Positions 38,880 through 52,157 are shown, numbered from the stretch's first letter. The stretch: DNA of 64,000 bases from Lethocerus indicus (GCA_019843655.1 JACDQD010000011.1:13124604-13188603); one strand, 5' to 3'. Program-made: numbers and translations. The notes: generated by a model not told the origin, from the sequence alone.

Positions 38880-41800
38880 GTTTCTTCAAAGTCGTAATGG
38901 ACCGGTCAATAATTACTGCCCCATTAGTATACATAGAGTTCCTGACCGTTAAATATTTAACTGCCGCCGAACTACGACCGCAGGCCGCGTCGGACCGTCC
39001 GAAAATATCTGAAATAACGCGGGGATGTTTCGACAGTCCGTACTCGGTGAATTCGAAAAGATTAATACGGTATACCGCCCATTAATTTAATATCTGAGAA
39101 ACTAACAAATAATATAATAAGAGAACTACAATATAAGCCGAAAATGAAAACTATATTCCCGAATAAGAAAGCGTTAGAAAATAAATTTGTCAATAACTTC
39201 TTCTTTCTATTGGTTAGAATCGTTAAATACCAGTAAATTCTTTCTTTAAATTAAAGCCACAATTACTTTACGCTTTACTACTAAAATAATCACAAATTTT
39301 CGGCTTAGTTTGGTATAACCAATGGCTGATTCATGAAGTAGGCATCAACCCCCTTCTTTTGCCTTATTTTGTACTTTACTAGGCTAATTTAATCCTTTTC
39401 CTGGGCTTTAGTAGTTCCGTGTCCCGACCGGTTGTCCACATGTCGCCGCGGCCGAGTTTCATCACCGGCGGGTTTTAATTAGAGAAGTAGTAGACGTGGA
39501 CGGGGGCCGGAAGCCGCCGGCTGCACCGACCGTGACGATTGGACAGCCAAGTCAGATAATGCGATAATGGAATTTAATTCATCGTAACGCTTAATTAACA
39601 AGTACCCAGCCGCTGTTACACAGCACAGAGGATAAGTCGTACAAGGTTAATATGTTTTCATTTAACGAAGTATGGATTATGTTTTCCAACTCCCGAACTT
39701 ATATCATAATGTGCGATATTTGATAACAGATTTCTCAGAATAAATACAATTATATTTTTTTATAGCAATAATTTTGATAGTAATTCATCATTACAAAACT
39801 AATTGCAAAGGCATAATTAGTGCCATATCCGTAATGTTTATGTACCTTATTCAGAAAGTGATTTCAGATAATGAATGATATTATTTCTGAAGTTGAATTA
39901 AATTTAGTAATGCAACATGAACCAGCCTACTGAGAATGGGTGACTTCAATGCCCGAAACGAAAAGTTATGCTCATGTCACAGTTGATATCTGCCTATATG
40001 GGGGAGGTCCTTAGTTTAGAGTGAGGAATATTCAGTTATAAGATCCTTATGAAACTGAGGGTTAGTTAAAAAATATACTAATACTTCTGTGAACAATCCT
40101 AAAGACTCGTTTTATAATATTTCTTTCTTCTTTGTTTACTGAGAAGAAATGGTGCTTGGGAATGCGATGTTTACAATCGAAATCTACTGTCGAATCGTAG
40201 AAACGTGACGGGGGTCATGAATGATTACGTGCAGAATAATCGGCGTGTCGTCGAAGGGCTGCAGGTGCTGTTGCGGCTCTTGAATGGGGGTCCGTAGGGC
40301 CATTCATGACTGGGGCGGCGAGCATCGGGCCCTGTTCCGTGCCCGCTCACATTTAACCCCGCGGCGGCGGCCGCCGACCGATGAATTAGCAATGATCCGC
40401 CGGGCGGTGAGCGGGTTCGAAACGGCCCTTTTCAGGGCCACGAAACGCTGGGCGGGGGAGGGGGAAGCGGAGTGGATAAAATTAATATTGGACGGGGGAG
40501 CGATTGAAAATCCATAATGGAGCGCAATCACGTATATGGCGGGAGTTGGACATGCAACAGTGGGAGGGGGATCGAATGATTTCGTTTCGCCGTCGTGTAG
40601 GGGCTGTCGGCACCCTCGTGTGAGCCTGAAATGGCCACTCATTTGTTCAATTTGTAAACTGAGAACTGTATTGTTTTCAACAAGCGAAATCTGTTAAGTG
40701 GGAGTATACAAGAAGCCATTTTTTTGTCGTTTGTTATTTGTCATTTGTCCTGCACAAATGTGCACTTGGATTAGCTTATCAGACAATATGGTCCTGTTTA
40801 TATTAAAGCATTTTGAGTTTCAGTCTCACCGTTCACGAATGTCTACAAAAATTAAGCTCATTATGTCGTCCTTGCTCATAAATTGCCTTCTATCGTTAGT
40901 CCATCACCCATCACGCACATGTCGTCGCGAATGAACCAAGTTTTAAATGGACCTTAGTCAAACGGGAATCAGTTCTGATCGTTCAAAGACGTGGACTTGC
41001 ATATATTTGTGTCTTATTATATGTTTGTATTAATAACTAATTAGCGGGACCTCAGCCTCGGCACGCTCAGCTCAATGATATCAGCGAAGACGTAATTGCT
41101 ATCTCCGACCACAGGTAGTCCGTGAAGCAGTCAGTTAAACAATTCCGGCTTGTAAAAAGGTTTATATAAAGTTATTATTGAGATCGACACGTTTTGTGCG
41201 TAGTTTCTCTTTGCGGCAAGGACAAATGTTTTTGTAATTTACAAAAGTCACGCTATTTTATTAGACAATGAGCTGAAACAAACTCTCTACAGCTCTGCTG
41301 TGTTACTACTTCACAGCAACATGATTCAGCAACTAGTGTAGATACGGCTTTACTAATGTTGGGGTCGCTCTTGGTAGGACTGTAGATTCCTACGAATACT
41401 GTACCAAATACGAATACAAAGAATGTGAAAATCGCTTTCTACAGTAGTAGTTTATTTTGAGTGTAAGACTAGCGTACTGGACCCACCACTTTGGTCTACA
41501 TTAAAACCAAATAGTCCAAATATGATATATTGTATAAAGTAAAACAAATAATGTAACAGAACTAAATTATGCTACTCATTATTATCAGGAGACAATAGTA
41601 TCAATCGGGATCAAACGAACGATAGATATTAAGATATTCTGAATTAATTGTCCGATACGTATAAAAGTAGAGCACTGACTTTATTACTAATGGCATGGTG
41701 CAGGACCAATTTGTGGCTTATCCGAAATAAAACCGATATTTTTTTTTCGTTCAAAAAATCTAGACGTCTGGGGACGGCCCCGGTGATCGAAAAATCGGCC

Positions 41801-42553
41801 GTCCGGAAAATTAATCCCCGTATCGAAACTTCGATTCGGTTCGAGTTTCGATTGGTAATTTCGTAATTGAAATACGAAGATGGCAGGAGGGACTGCCGGT
41901 GGAGTGCGGTTTGTGGGCAGTTGGTCGTGTGCCCTGGACGCGTGGACGGTAAACAAATATCCTGTACCGTTACGATTCAATTACCAATGGCCTGGACAAA
42001 AAAATCGCTGCGGCTACGGTTTCCTTAAGGAAACAGACCCCGGGGGAACTTCTCTCTGTCTAATTGCGACTGAGGGACACTTTCTAGATATCCTATCTGC
42101 AAGACGTTATTATGGTCCTCTAAATATAGACTAAAATAATCCTCTCGGGTGGAGTAAGCCTAAACATACCTTCATATATATTAACAAAAATTACTTTACT
42201 TAGTCTCTTAGGCACTACTGGAAAAGAACAACATCTTTATGAACTTCCAGTATAGGTACAGTTGCCCTAGTTCGTTTTTTGTGTCCCCACATCTGAATAA
42301 AACATCACATTCTCAGAAACCTTACACGTAACACCTAGTTGTTTCAAGTTAACTAACAGTACTCCAAAGACTGGACGTTTCGTCACTTAAATTTGAATTA
42401 AAAAGAGGAAAGTATATATTTATTTGTTTCCATACATCAAAAAATCTTCGTTTGACGAATGATATTTTTAGTTCGGAAGCGTTGTTGTTTGTGAAAAATC
42501 GCCCGTGTAAATTGGGGCTCGTCACACGCCATAGGGCAATTTGTTTGTTCGCT

Positions 42554-42571
42554 CCCCCCCCCCCCCCCCCC
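42554..42571 (+). repeat. Homopolymer run C18
   Basis: Eighteen uninterrupted C residues. This is an unusually long run, likely length-polymorphic and difficult to sequence. The frames across it encode runs of Pro or Gly only. Confidence 0.95.
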
Positions 42572-43340
42572 GGCACTACCCGGGTTGGTAATTCTTCGCT
42601 GAAGTTTCGAGCAATTTCGAGAAAACATAATTTCCACCCTTTTCTCAGCCGAAAATGAAATATGCCGGTCCCGGACGTATCTCGAGTATCGCCGTTAAGT
42701 TGGGTTGAGTCAACATTGTCAAATCTGACCCAGTAAAGATTCAGGAGAGTGGCTATTCAGGGATGGGGGGAGGATTGTGAATCTGGAATTGATATTGCAT
42801 AGAACAATATAATAAACATATAACTACTATTACGAGTATTACATATGGTTGAACAGGAATTCGATATTTTTATCGTCCAGATGAATTTAAAGAAATCAGG
42901 AATGAATTTTATAAATAATTTTAATAATATAAATTGTTCTTATTCATCAGCCAATTTTTCAAGTCATGAAAAATGTTTTTTTTAGTAGTCTTCCGAAAAT
43001 GTTAGCAATACGTTCAGAGCATTGGAAGTTGAGATAAACGACATTCGAAAATATCTCAATCCGGTAAAAATTAATCTTACTACTCGAATAATTCTAAGCT
43101 CAGATTTTACACCTCTCACCGCCCCAGTTGCATACGAGAGGTGTAAGTGATGCAATGTGTGTCATTGGCCTTTAAAAATGGTTTCTAGTATTTATGAACG
43201 GATAATTTCTCATACAGACATATAATTTGTTCGCAGAGATATAAGCTAGATTTCATTCGTATGATCTAAACTGGTAATGAAAGACTCGTAAAATTGTCTC
43301 GCGATAGAGAAATTTGAGTTGCGTTAGTACTTCGGAGTAG

Positions 43341-43372
43341 GACGGAATGCTACTGAAGATGGTTAGAATCTG
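43341..43372 (-). repeat. Family F fragment (arm)
   Basis: Plus strand 'ggaatgctactgaagatggt' is the inverse of the family arm 'ccatcttcagtagcatt', a 17-bp exact match. No middle or left block nearby. Confidence 0.55.
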
Positions 43373-44188
43373 AAAGTGACAGAAAATGAAAATGAAAGTG
43401 ATCCTCTCAGACTTCCCCCTAAATATGTTAAACTCCTAGAACAGAGCATGTAGGGACCAGTTTGAGAGCCCTGATGTCTGTCGGGTCGACTTGAGAACTT
43501 TATTTTAAAAGCCCCACTCACTTATGTGACATCGATTGCGCGGAGAATGAAGTTTATGAGCTCCCCAAAGGCGGGACTTAGGGGTAGGATGAGAATTGCA
43601 AACGACAGGGCCATGTTTACGACCGCACCGTAAAAGAAAGGGCCCGGAAGTCACTCACCATGACCCACTCAACTCCGCTGTAAAACCAAGATGTTAAATC
43701 CTTTCTCGCTTTATAGCGCCACTCAGGATTTTTATTATTTTTTTTTTAGACCAACTATTTCAATTCAGGTCCAGATTCATGATTTCGCGTTTTCGCTACG
43801 ATTGCATCATATATTTTCTGGGCACTGTACAAAATACAATGCGATTGTTACTTTGAATGCTGTTGCAAAAGACGAACGCTATCTGTCATATCTGTAATCA
43901 CGAAATATGAAATAAAATTTACAGTAACTGTAACAGTGGGGGCAGGATAAGTAGCCGAAATGCCTTAGTGCATCACTATATGTAACTAAAAACTAGTCTA
44001 GTGATATTCCTAACACCAAACAGGTTTCTGAAAGGATTTAATATAATATAAAAGCATTTTATCACCCGTGATTTCTCTCTCCCCATTCGTCAGGTTCTTG
44101 ATAGGCAATTTAATATAAATAAATTAATCTACTTCATTCATTGCATGATCGTATTTGTTTTTCAATATATTCTTGTTATTTTGGGTTA

Positions 44189-44345
44189 TTTAGTATGGCG
44201 GTCTGCGATGGCTTGAAATACCATGGTTCTTTCTACATTGTCTAGGTTCGACTTCTCGCCATCTTCAATAGTATTGTCATCAGTTGGCTGGAGAGTCCTC
44301 TGTGCACATCGATTGCATCTGTGGCATCCTGTCTGCGCTATCATC
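44189..44345 (+). mobile_element. Family F foldback element, left half plus spacer
   Basis: Blocks in order: 'ggcggtctgcgatggcttga', 'aataccatgg', a decayed middle 'ttgtctaggttcgacttctc', arm 'gccatcttcaatagtattg', then a spacer with 'gttggctgg' and 'tgtggcatcct'. The spacer matches 'gttggttgcctgtgatgcat' at 60709 and the corresponding part at 63207, so it is part of the element. Confidence 0.65.
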
Positions 44346-45759
44346 ACCCTTTTTACTGATGTTATTTAAACGAATTCCGGTGAATATACTTGCTGTTGTC
44401 TTACAGTGGGCCCCGGCCGCGTAAACACAGGTAGCCGGGAGTTGTGCCTCTGGAATTCGAGAGGTCGCTGGTACGCTAAGTCGATTATAATTGTGGAGGC
44501 GGCGGCGTGGGGCGGGCACCGCCTCCCGGCATTAGGGGCAGGTCATTAGCCGCTCTCCCGGGCCCGAACACTCCCAGGGGACCAACCCGACAAAAACAAT
44601 ATCAGATTTCCGGCCGCTGTCTTCGAAATTCTAGACCAACTACCGTCTTATTATAGTTTCTAAACCGGAGTTTACTCGAGTTTGCGGCCTACTCCGAACT
44701 GAAATTTCGTAACCTAGACTGTTTTATTTGATAAGAATAACATTATCAGTAGGAATTCTTTAAAACGTTTAAAACATCCTAACTAGAAGATGTCCACCGC
44801 GATTATTGATTTACAAAATATTGTTTCTAATTGTCCTCTTTCATATCTAATCTTGGGTGGAACCCACACTACGAAAAAATCCTGTTACCGCACCTATGCC
44901 TTATTTGCTCCTCCGGTTATTACACCGGGACGACGATTGGTCCGAGTTCAGTGCAAGTCCCTCTTGGACTAAGTCATAAGGTCGGAGGAAAAGAAAAAGG
45001 CCCAACCGGAAGCAAGATATACTCTAGGCCTTCGCTCAGTCACTAACAATTATCATTGTTTATACAACGATTGAAACTACACCCGATAGCAATTATTGCG
45101 TCGGCTGTATCTCCGAGGGTCCAATTATGGTCGCAACACGACCGTGTTCTATGAAGGTCTCTCATATATCGACGCGGGCAGACTGAAGGGGCCTGACTGA
45201 AGGGGACGGAGATAGTTTAATAGCCGCTGTCGGAATTCCAGAGGGGCCGGCAACGGCGGCAATTAGAAGAAAAACGCGGCGTTTTCGGATCCGAACAAGT
45301 AGCCCGGCAAGATTATCGTCCCGCTTTCTGTGTCTACTGTCTTTCTGTGTCGGACTAAAGTATCGGTTTGGGGTGTCCACGTCCCCGGGGAGACAGGGTT
45401 GGCAAGAGAGAGGGAGGGAGATGGAGACTGGGAGGGAGAGAGAGTGAGAGGGGTAGAATGATCGGTCGGATTCCGTCAGACTCAAAATTACAGTTCTCGT
45501 TTTTGCGCCGTTATACACAATTATAGGGCGCGACCCGCCCGACACTGACGCCTTAAACGGGCATCAAACCCACATCGCACAGGGACGTGATGTATCGGGG
45601 GTCTCTCTTATCTCTGAATGTAAACTAGGTGGTAATTGAATGACCATGAAGTAAAACGAATAATTTGAAACTCAAAGTCCTATTGTTCACTCGAATCTTT
45701 GATGATGCCAACAGAAAACACAGAGGAATGCATCATTGAAGAAATTATTTTAGAAGCTG

Positions 45760-45870
45760 GTTTAGAGTACTTGCGAGGGATTGGAATACCGTAGATTGAT
45801 CTTTTGCTAGTGCTAATGCAAAAGATCAAACCAGCTAGAGAAGACAGAAACACACTGAATCTGCGGTATT
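45760..45870 (+). mobile_element. Family F element, short foldback copy
   Basis: Starts 'gtttagagtacttgcgaggg' and 'attggaataccgtagatt'. The outer arms 'aataccgtagatt' (45785-45797) and 'aatctgcggtatt' (45858-45870) pair at 12 of 13 positions. The inner arms 'ttgatcttttgc' (45796-45807) and 'gcaaaagatcaa' (45818-45829) pair perfectly. A 12-bp direct repeat 'tttagaagctgg' lies on both sides (45749-45760 and 45869-45880). It could be a target-site duplication, although it overlaps the element edges. Confidence 0.6.
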
Positions 45871-46158
45871 TAGAAGCTGGCAATTATTAACAGAAATAAA
45901 CGACAATAGCACTTTCAATGGAACCTCCCAAAGGCAATAAGAACCATTCCTTCAGTAATACACTGAGATCCTGACTGTATCCTCGAAACAAATATGCCTT
46001 AAATAACTATATTTATTATTTTCACCCGTTACAGTTTAATCGAAAATCAACTCGAAATATGCTTGCGTAAGCAAGCTATGTTGGAGTTCAAATGTCGCTT
46101 TGTTCCAATTTAATGCCGGTCTAATTGTATAGCTTGACTAATGGGAATCGAATTAATT

Positions 46159-46174
46159 AGCGAGCGTGCTCGCT
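46159..46174. other. Short GC-rich near-palindrome
   Basis: 'agcgagc' and 'gctcgct' are separated by two bases, immediately after an 'aattaatt' string. A compact symmetric site; function unknown. Confidence 0.5.
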
Positions 46175-47261
46175 CTCTGAGATCGAATTGAAAATAAAAA
46201 AAATGGTACAAAACGCAACAATCGAAACCGCTCTCGATTTAGGGAGACGAGAAAATCGCGTAGAGACCATTCGTGTTTATGTAACTCGCGGCGGCTTTCT
46301 CTTCCCCGAACGGACGGAACAAACAGCGAAAAGACCTGTCGGGAAAATTCCTCTTTTTTTTACGATCGGACTCAGTATCAAACGGGACTTTAATGAATGG
46401 ACGAATCCTAAAATCTGTTCACGGAAATCACTTAACGTTGGTCGTTTTTTTAAGATCCTTGCATGAGAATGCCTTTAATAAAAACACCCACATAACAAGA
46501 ACAGTAGCCTGAGATAATTCTGTTGGGATTATTTACTAACGTTTCTCATCTATTTTAACATACAATATATTCCTTAATGTATCTTTGGCCGGCATTGATC
46601 TTTTGCAAATTTTAATACACTGTATGACTGATACAATATAATCCAACAAATATAACTGAATTTTTGCAATTACTGTTGTAACTACACACGATTATTTTCG
46701 TGTGGACAAACATCTTTTATTTTCTCGTAAAACAATTCTAATAGTAACTTTTTTTTACAATTTTAACCTAACAAACCTTTGAAATTAGATACGCCCTTTA
46801 TACATTTCCGTAATTACTGTTTTATGCTTGATGCTGGGGTAGGTAAGTAAGGTAATTTAAACACCGTATTCCCGAGGCTGTAAAACGGACTTTACCGAAT
46901 TCCAGGCTCGAGCTAATGAAAACGGGGGGAGACTACATTTTTTTCAGCTTTCCCACTCGGTGAAATCCCGTGGGGCCCCATTGGGACCGGTACAAGCAAA
47001 CAGGGTTTTTTTGCTGGTCTCCTCGTTTTGTACTGTTAATTACATTAATACGCCCCCTGAGTGTGTGTGTATGTATGTGTCTCCCGGCGGAGCTCATTAA
47101 AATATGCAATCAAATTAGGCTAATGATGGAAGGGCGGCCTGAGCGGCTGGGGCGGGGCCCGCGGCTCGGTATTGATCCGGCGCAGTAACCAACCGCCTAC
47201 GCTTCTAATGTCCCTATGTAAATTGCGGCCCTGCCGGGGCGGAGGGTGGCGGGCCCGAAGA

Positions 47262-47340
47262 GGGAGGGAGGGAGGGGACGAGAGGGAAGAACGTGGGGGG
47301 AATGGGGAGTGATAAAGGGGATAGACAAGACAGCGACCCC
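47262..47340 (+). other. G-rich, quadruplex-capable tract
   Basis: 'gggagggagggagggg' (47262-47277) has four G runs with one-base loops. It is followed by further runs (G3, G6, G4, G4) to about 47322. The purine bias continues through the block. Confidence 0.75.
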
Positions 47341-47705
47341 CTTTTTAAAGTGGGCGAACGCCATCTTGAGCCTTGGAGACTTCGGGTGGGCGTAGTCGGG
47401 GTAAATCCTTGTACACCTAAGCGCAAATTATATTTAATACAATCACTTTTATGTGTTACCAGAACTATAGCATATTAATAAGACGCCGATGCAAATTAAT
47501 ATAAGAAAAAAGATATTGACGTAAATGTTCCTCAAATACTGAACTTGACTTGATCTCTTTTTCTACGACGAAAAAATCGCTTAATTTTGCAAAAAATGGG
47601 ATCTACAACAATTTACTTTTAGAACAATAGGACTAAAGTACAAAGAAGTTATCTTAAAATTTGCAACTATCCGCAATCATACCTCATTAATTATGATTGA
47701 AGGGG

Positions 47706-47725
47706 GAGACGCACACGTGCGTCTC
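47706..47725. other. Hairpin-forming site with a central E-box
   Basis: Eight-base arms 'gagacgca' and 'tgcgtctc' surround 'cacg', and CACGTG lies at 47714-47719. CACGTG is the class-B E-box bound by several bHLH dimers, including ARNT homodimers; binding here is untested. Confidence 0.45.
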
Positions 47726-47830
47726 ATAACAGCACTGTAATGGTCGTGTAATTCAACAACTAGCAATGCCGAATACGAAATATTACAATCGATCAAACGA
47801 TAAAGACATTGATTAACAACTGACCGGACC

Positions 47831-47835
<5 letters not shown>

Positions 47836-47878
<43 letters not shown>
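47836..47878. repeat. (TA)n microsatellite
   Basis: About 21 TA units, flanked by short GT units on both sides. Confidence 0.96.
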
Positions 47879-47882
<4 letters not shown>

Positions 47883-49425
47883 GTGTGGGACCATATATCT
47901 AGTTAATTACGTTTAACAGCCTTATAAATTCAGCAGCCTTACCACCACCGGCGGAAGCCCTGTATTAAAATTAATGTAGGCGGGAGAAACATCGGCCTAT
48001 TCATTAATGTAGCGCCGACAATTAGCCGAGTTTAATTTAATCTCGGGGCCCTTCCGATTAATCCTTTTTTTTGTTACTATCAGTGTTGCATTATTCAATT
48101 AAAGAAATCGCGGAGTCACTGATACACTGACGGCCTAACGTTTCAACGGTGCAATTAATATTTGAATACTAAATTCAGTGACTAGAATGAATCTAACTTT
48201 TACCGGATGATGTCGAACAAAATCCATAGTCACTGTAAAATTGACCTAAATAAGTATAACGTAGGGTGATTATGTTTAAACAAGAAAAAATGAAATTATT
48301 TATAACAAAAATACTTATTTATTCAATTCAAATTCGCATTTTCCCACGATTTTTGTACTGAATCAAATAAAAAGAAATATAATCAACCGCATAAATTTAC
48401 TTTGACATCATCCATCTGTAATGCCCAAAATTAATTAAATTCGTACTGGTAAGCTTACAACACAATTAAAATATAGTAGTCATTTCAAATTTTCAGATGA
48501 AATTTACACATTTACACGGTTTTTCACGTATTTCATGAATTTTCTAAGCCCCTCCATTCGGCGATTCCGGTCTAGCATTAATTAATTAATCGATCGAACA
48601 GAGGGTAATGTCATTTTATTGGCTTTCAAATATACTTATACATCAAAAATGGAAATTTTCAGGGCCAACAATTAAATCAGTTGCCGGTTACGGGCGCAAT
48701 ATTTCATTGCCCGGCTTTTTTTTCTGATGTACGCAGCGCCTTGTAATTACAGAAGATTAATTGTAGTTCTCCGCAAACCGTTCGCCGATTAACCGGACGG
48801 GCTTTGTGCATAAATTACTTTGTTAATTGTTGTTGAGCTCGATACAAAAAAAAAATTTAGATTTATGTGTCAGTGTTGGCCGTGCACCGTTAATGATTGA
48901 CGGTATTAGACTTGGCGTTTCTGAGTCTGTAACGCACGGTGATTTATGAATTGAACCTCTGTATGCATCGAATTAAAGTTTTTCCATCAGACTTATCTGG
49001 ATATTCATTATTCATATAGAACCTTCGGCAGTACCTAAGCTAAGTACAACTTGAAGGGGAATGCATAAAGACACGACAATATCGCGTAAACAAATACATT
49101 TTTTGGGTGATAGATGAAAGATTTTCCCAACTTTTTATGTATCTATTGATTTATGCATATTGGTACGACTGATGTGTGCTGTTATTCTTCAATGGGCAAT
49201 TATAAATTTAAAAACGATTACTGAAATATTTAACATGACAAATATACAATTGTGGTTTTTAGTTCTTTCGCTTCTGCATTTTTCTTTATTTAAAATATAG
49301 TTAACAATGCCGCCGACAGTTCGACGGCTTTCTCTGCCGGTGGATTTAAACACAACTGAAAGCCGGAAATGCTTGAAAATGCACTAAATCAACGGGGGAG
49401 AAGTACATCCTATCTGAAATTATAT

Positions 49426-49680
49426 TCTCCTGGCCAAAAAAATGATACTTCATTTTGAATGCTGAATCATAAAAATTGGCCTAAATTACTTCCTGCCCAA
49501 ATGGAATGTGCACTGAGATGGGGGCAGTTGGAATCAGCTCAGTCCGGGTTAACGGTCTCCGAGCATCGATTTATTTACAAAGTATTTCAGTTAGCCAGAG
49601 AATTAGTCATCCTCAACTGTAGAATCAAAAGAAATTTTCGATTGCTTGAATGTTATTGCGTGAGAATTTCAGTGACATAG
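49426..49680 (+). pseudogene. Possible remnant of a Tc1-like transposon (terminal repeat plus transposase N-terminus)
   Basis: Two weak signals lie together. First, 'tctcctggccaaaaaaatga' at 49426-49445 resembles the TGGCCAAAAA core of Tc1-family terminal repeats. Second, the plus frame 49459-49680 contains RWGQLESAQSGLTVSE (about residues 20-35), which recalls the helix-turn-helix opening of Tc1 transposases (pattern GxLExGQS followed by a Val/Ser region). Downstream there is no GRPR-like linker, no DDE domain and no second terminal repeat, so it would be a short decayed fragment. It could also be chance; composition and length alone do not separate the two. Confidence 0.25.
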
Positions 49681-50489
49681 GCATACTCAAGTACCTCAAC
49701 GGAATGCTACTATCGAAGGTGACAACCCATGCATTGGATTACAACTTAATCTGTTGGGCATTTCTAATATTTCCGTTTAATTTAGTTAAGTTTAGCAGCA
49801 GTGGAATCGGAATTCTTTTTTTGTCCCAGTTTCATTCCCATTTATCGTTTTGACCGAGGATCTTTCCTCTCCTGCAAGGTGGTGTTGCTCCCATCATCGG
49901 TGGGTCTACTGGCTGGATTGAAGCTTAAAATATGCCAAACCCCGGGGAAAAAGCTGAATAAGTAAATTATTGTAGTCCGCCCTACGTTTATTGCGCTCGG
50001 AGTTCTAAATTATCCGCGTTTAAATAATCCTACTGCTCTCATAAATCATGCGAGTTGTAAACAAGATCAACCCTTAAGCTCGTAATTCAATTGTGTAATT
50101 ACGATATAGAAAACTCGGGCCAATTTATAATTAGAAACTGGATTTACGATCGGGCGGCGGCGCGTTACAATTACACCGGTTTTTAGTACTTCCTACCGTA
50201 ATCGAGGACAGTTTGTTTCTCTATTGCCTGTAGACTTTAATGCTACGCATAAATATTTAGCAGCGAGATTGACATACTGACGTGTAATTGTACTTCATGG
50301 GTAGTATTTTACGATGAATGCATGTAGGTTAACGCGCACCAAAGAACTATTCTATTTTATAACAACTTAATTGGAAATTCGGACTTGGGTCTGTAAGCAT
50401 TGAGGCGAAGAGGTGAAGAATAAGAGGTGTGTTAAATCACAATCGTATATATTGTGATACATACATATGCACCCAACGATGTATATCTG

Positions 50490-50503
50490 CCATGTATACA
50501 TGG
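50490..50503. other. Perfect 14-bp palindrome
   Basis: 'ccatgtatacatgg' is self-complementary. It is followed directly by 'tgtcccaaac', which some transposon ends resemble, but no matching second end was found. Confidence 0.4.
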
Positions 50504-52157
50504 TGTCCCAAACTAAATGTAAAGACTTCGTTCTGGAAAAAATTGCAAGAAACAGTCCAACATGGGGAAATGAGTATAATTCAATACTGGGCAAATTATT
50601 GTAACAAATTCGCTTCACGGCCTCCGGTTAAATAACTGATAATTTATAGAATAACACGAATGTCTTATGTTACAGAAACCGTACGCGAAAACCATAGGAT
50701 ATTCGGCATTAGAATGTGTACTGGCATTTTGTGATAAGTGTAATTCACTCGAAGGCTTGTGATGAGTCACTGACGAATTCATAGGAGAGAGGCGGGTTTA
50801 CTTTAGTCTGTTTATGTTTACATTCCTGTCCTATGCATTTGTCAGCTATTTTCAAGTGCATTTGTCACGATAATATGCCACGTACTGGATTACACACATT
50901 TACTCTTATGCGACTGTTTTTTTGTGGCCTTCTCCACAAATCGAGTAAAAACTAGGAAATCTCAAAAGGACCTTTTGTCATAGTTTTTCTATACCCTATA
51001 CGATCTTGAAGTTTTTCATTTTTGGGGGCCGGGGGACAGCCTTTGTATGTCATATATTTGTGGTAGGGAATCAGGTAACAGCTTGGACTAAATAAATTTT
51101 TAATTTAAATCCGACTTCCACAGCCTAGAATGCATCGGCTTCCGAAGCGATAGTGGCGCGGATAAGATCGTCTTATTTTACGACTGGTTCAGGCGCGTAA
51201 CACAATCTGTTTCCGAGTAAAAGCGGTTTTACATTCTGGAGCCCGGCTCCGGCACCGCGACCCCAATAAACCATCTTCAAGCGGGCGTTAACATTTTTCC
51301 AGGAACCTCCGTCAGTCGAGGGCTTAAATTACTAATAAAATCGAACCCCCTCCCTTCACCCCCCACCCCCCCCCGTCGTCGACCACTCCCATCGCTTGGA
51401 GTCTACCTGGGCACATGACCCCATCTGGGCACATCACTCATTGTCCTCTTTGTGTTTAACGTTTATAACCAATACAAAGGTGCTGTAGAAGACAGCGAAT
51501 ACTATCCACGAATGGGGTCGTGAGGAAATTTAAAACGAAAATCCCAACATAAACTGCATATAAAATTTAATAAAGTAACTCAGAATAACTGAATTGATCA
51601 TAGCGCAGGAGTTCCAAGATTAACAACAATCTACGAATGAATTTTCTTATTACAGGCAGTAAAAAATGTTGAATGGACTATATTGAATATTTATAATGTG
51701 CGCCTAAAATTTGTAATGAGTAATACACTAATCGAGACATTGAACATCGGGATATTATATGTTCAAACGGGACTACAAGGGTTTGAAATTCGTGTTTTGT
51801 AACTGGCTTTTGAAATACGAGTTTTAAACACTTTCCGATATCGAAAATAGAGCGTTCGATCGAGCCCCGAATAGACGGGCTCATTTTCAAAACAGGATAT
51901 TGAAAATACTATTTCCGGGGCAGAATCGATCAGATTCAAATTCAGCCGAATATAAATATAAAATGGCCTTTATCGGTCAGCTTTTTTTAAAGGTTTGAAT
52001 TCATGGGCAATTTAGGTAATTTAACTTCAGCGATTGCGCAATCGGTAATTCAATGTCCGTGCAATTAACTGCATCTCGTTTTTGGACTTACACCTAAGTC
52101 CGCCTCAATGCGATGGAGGGTTAAGTTTTAGTCCCTCGACTGGAACTTCCTTAGGTC

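Larger units (their letters stand above)
35178..44188. other. Non-coding DNA, putative upstream intron of ss, part 1
   Basis: Sequence upstream of the bHLH exon on the minus strand. No recognisable gene, and no match to the short basic first exon expected for ss. Contents: a family F copy 184 bp from the exon; a (GA)n tract at 36595; family F fragments at 37.6 and 43.3 kb; C runs at 38869 and 42554; a CpG-rich island at 40260-40640, open on both strands because of base composition; and AT-rich DNA elsewhere. Confidence 0.6.
44346..52157. other. Non-coding DNA, putative upstream intron of ss, part 2
   Basis: No secure gene. GC-rich patches at 44400-44580, 45160-45560 and 47100-47420. The latter two hold purine-rich tracts that create Ser/Pro/Leu-rich frames on the minus strand. 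A TA microsatellite lies at 47.84 kb. TAATTA-rich strings occur near 48560-48610. A possible Tc1-like remnant lies at 49.43-49.68 kb. The remainder is AT-rich. Confidence 0.6.

Noticed and set aside
45162..45545. 127-codon frame, minus strand
   Set aside because: Its middle is a GA/GGA low-complexity tract, and the ends have no recognisable domain.
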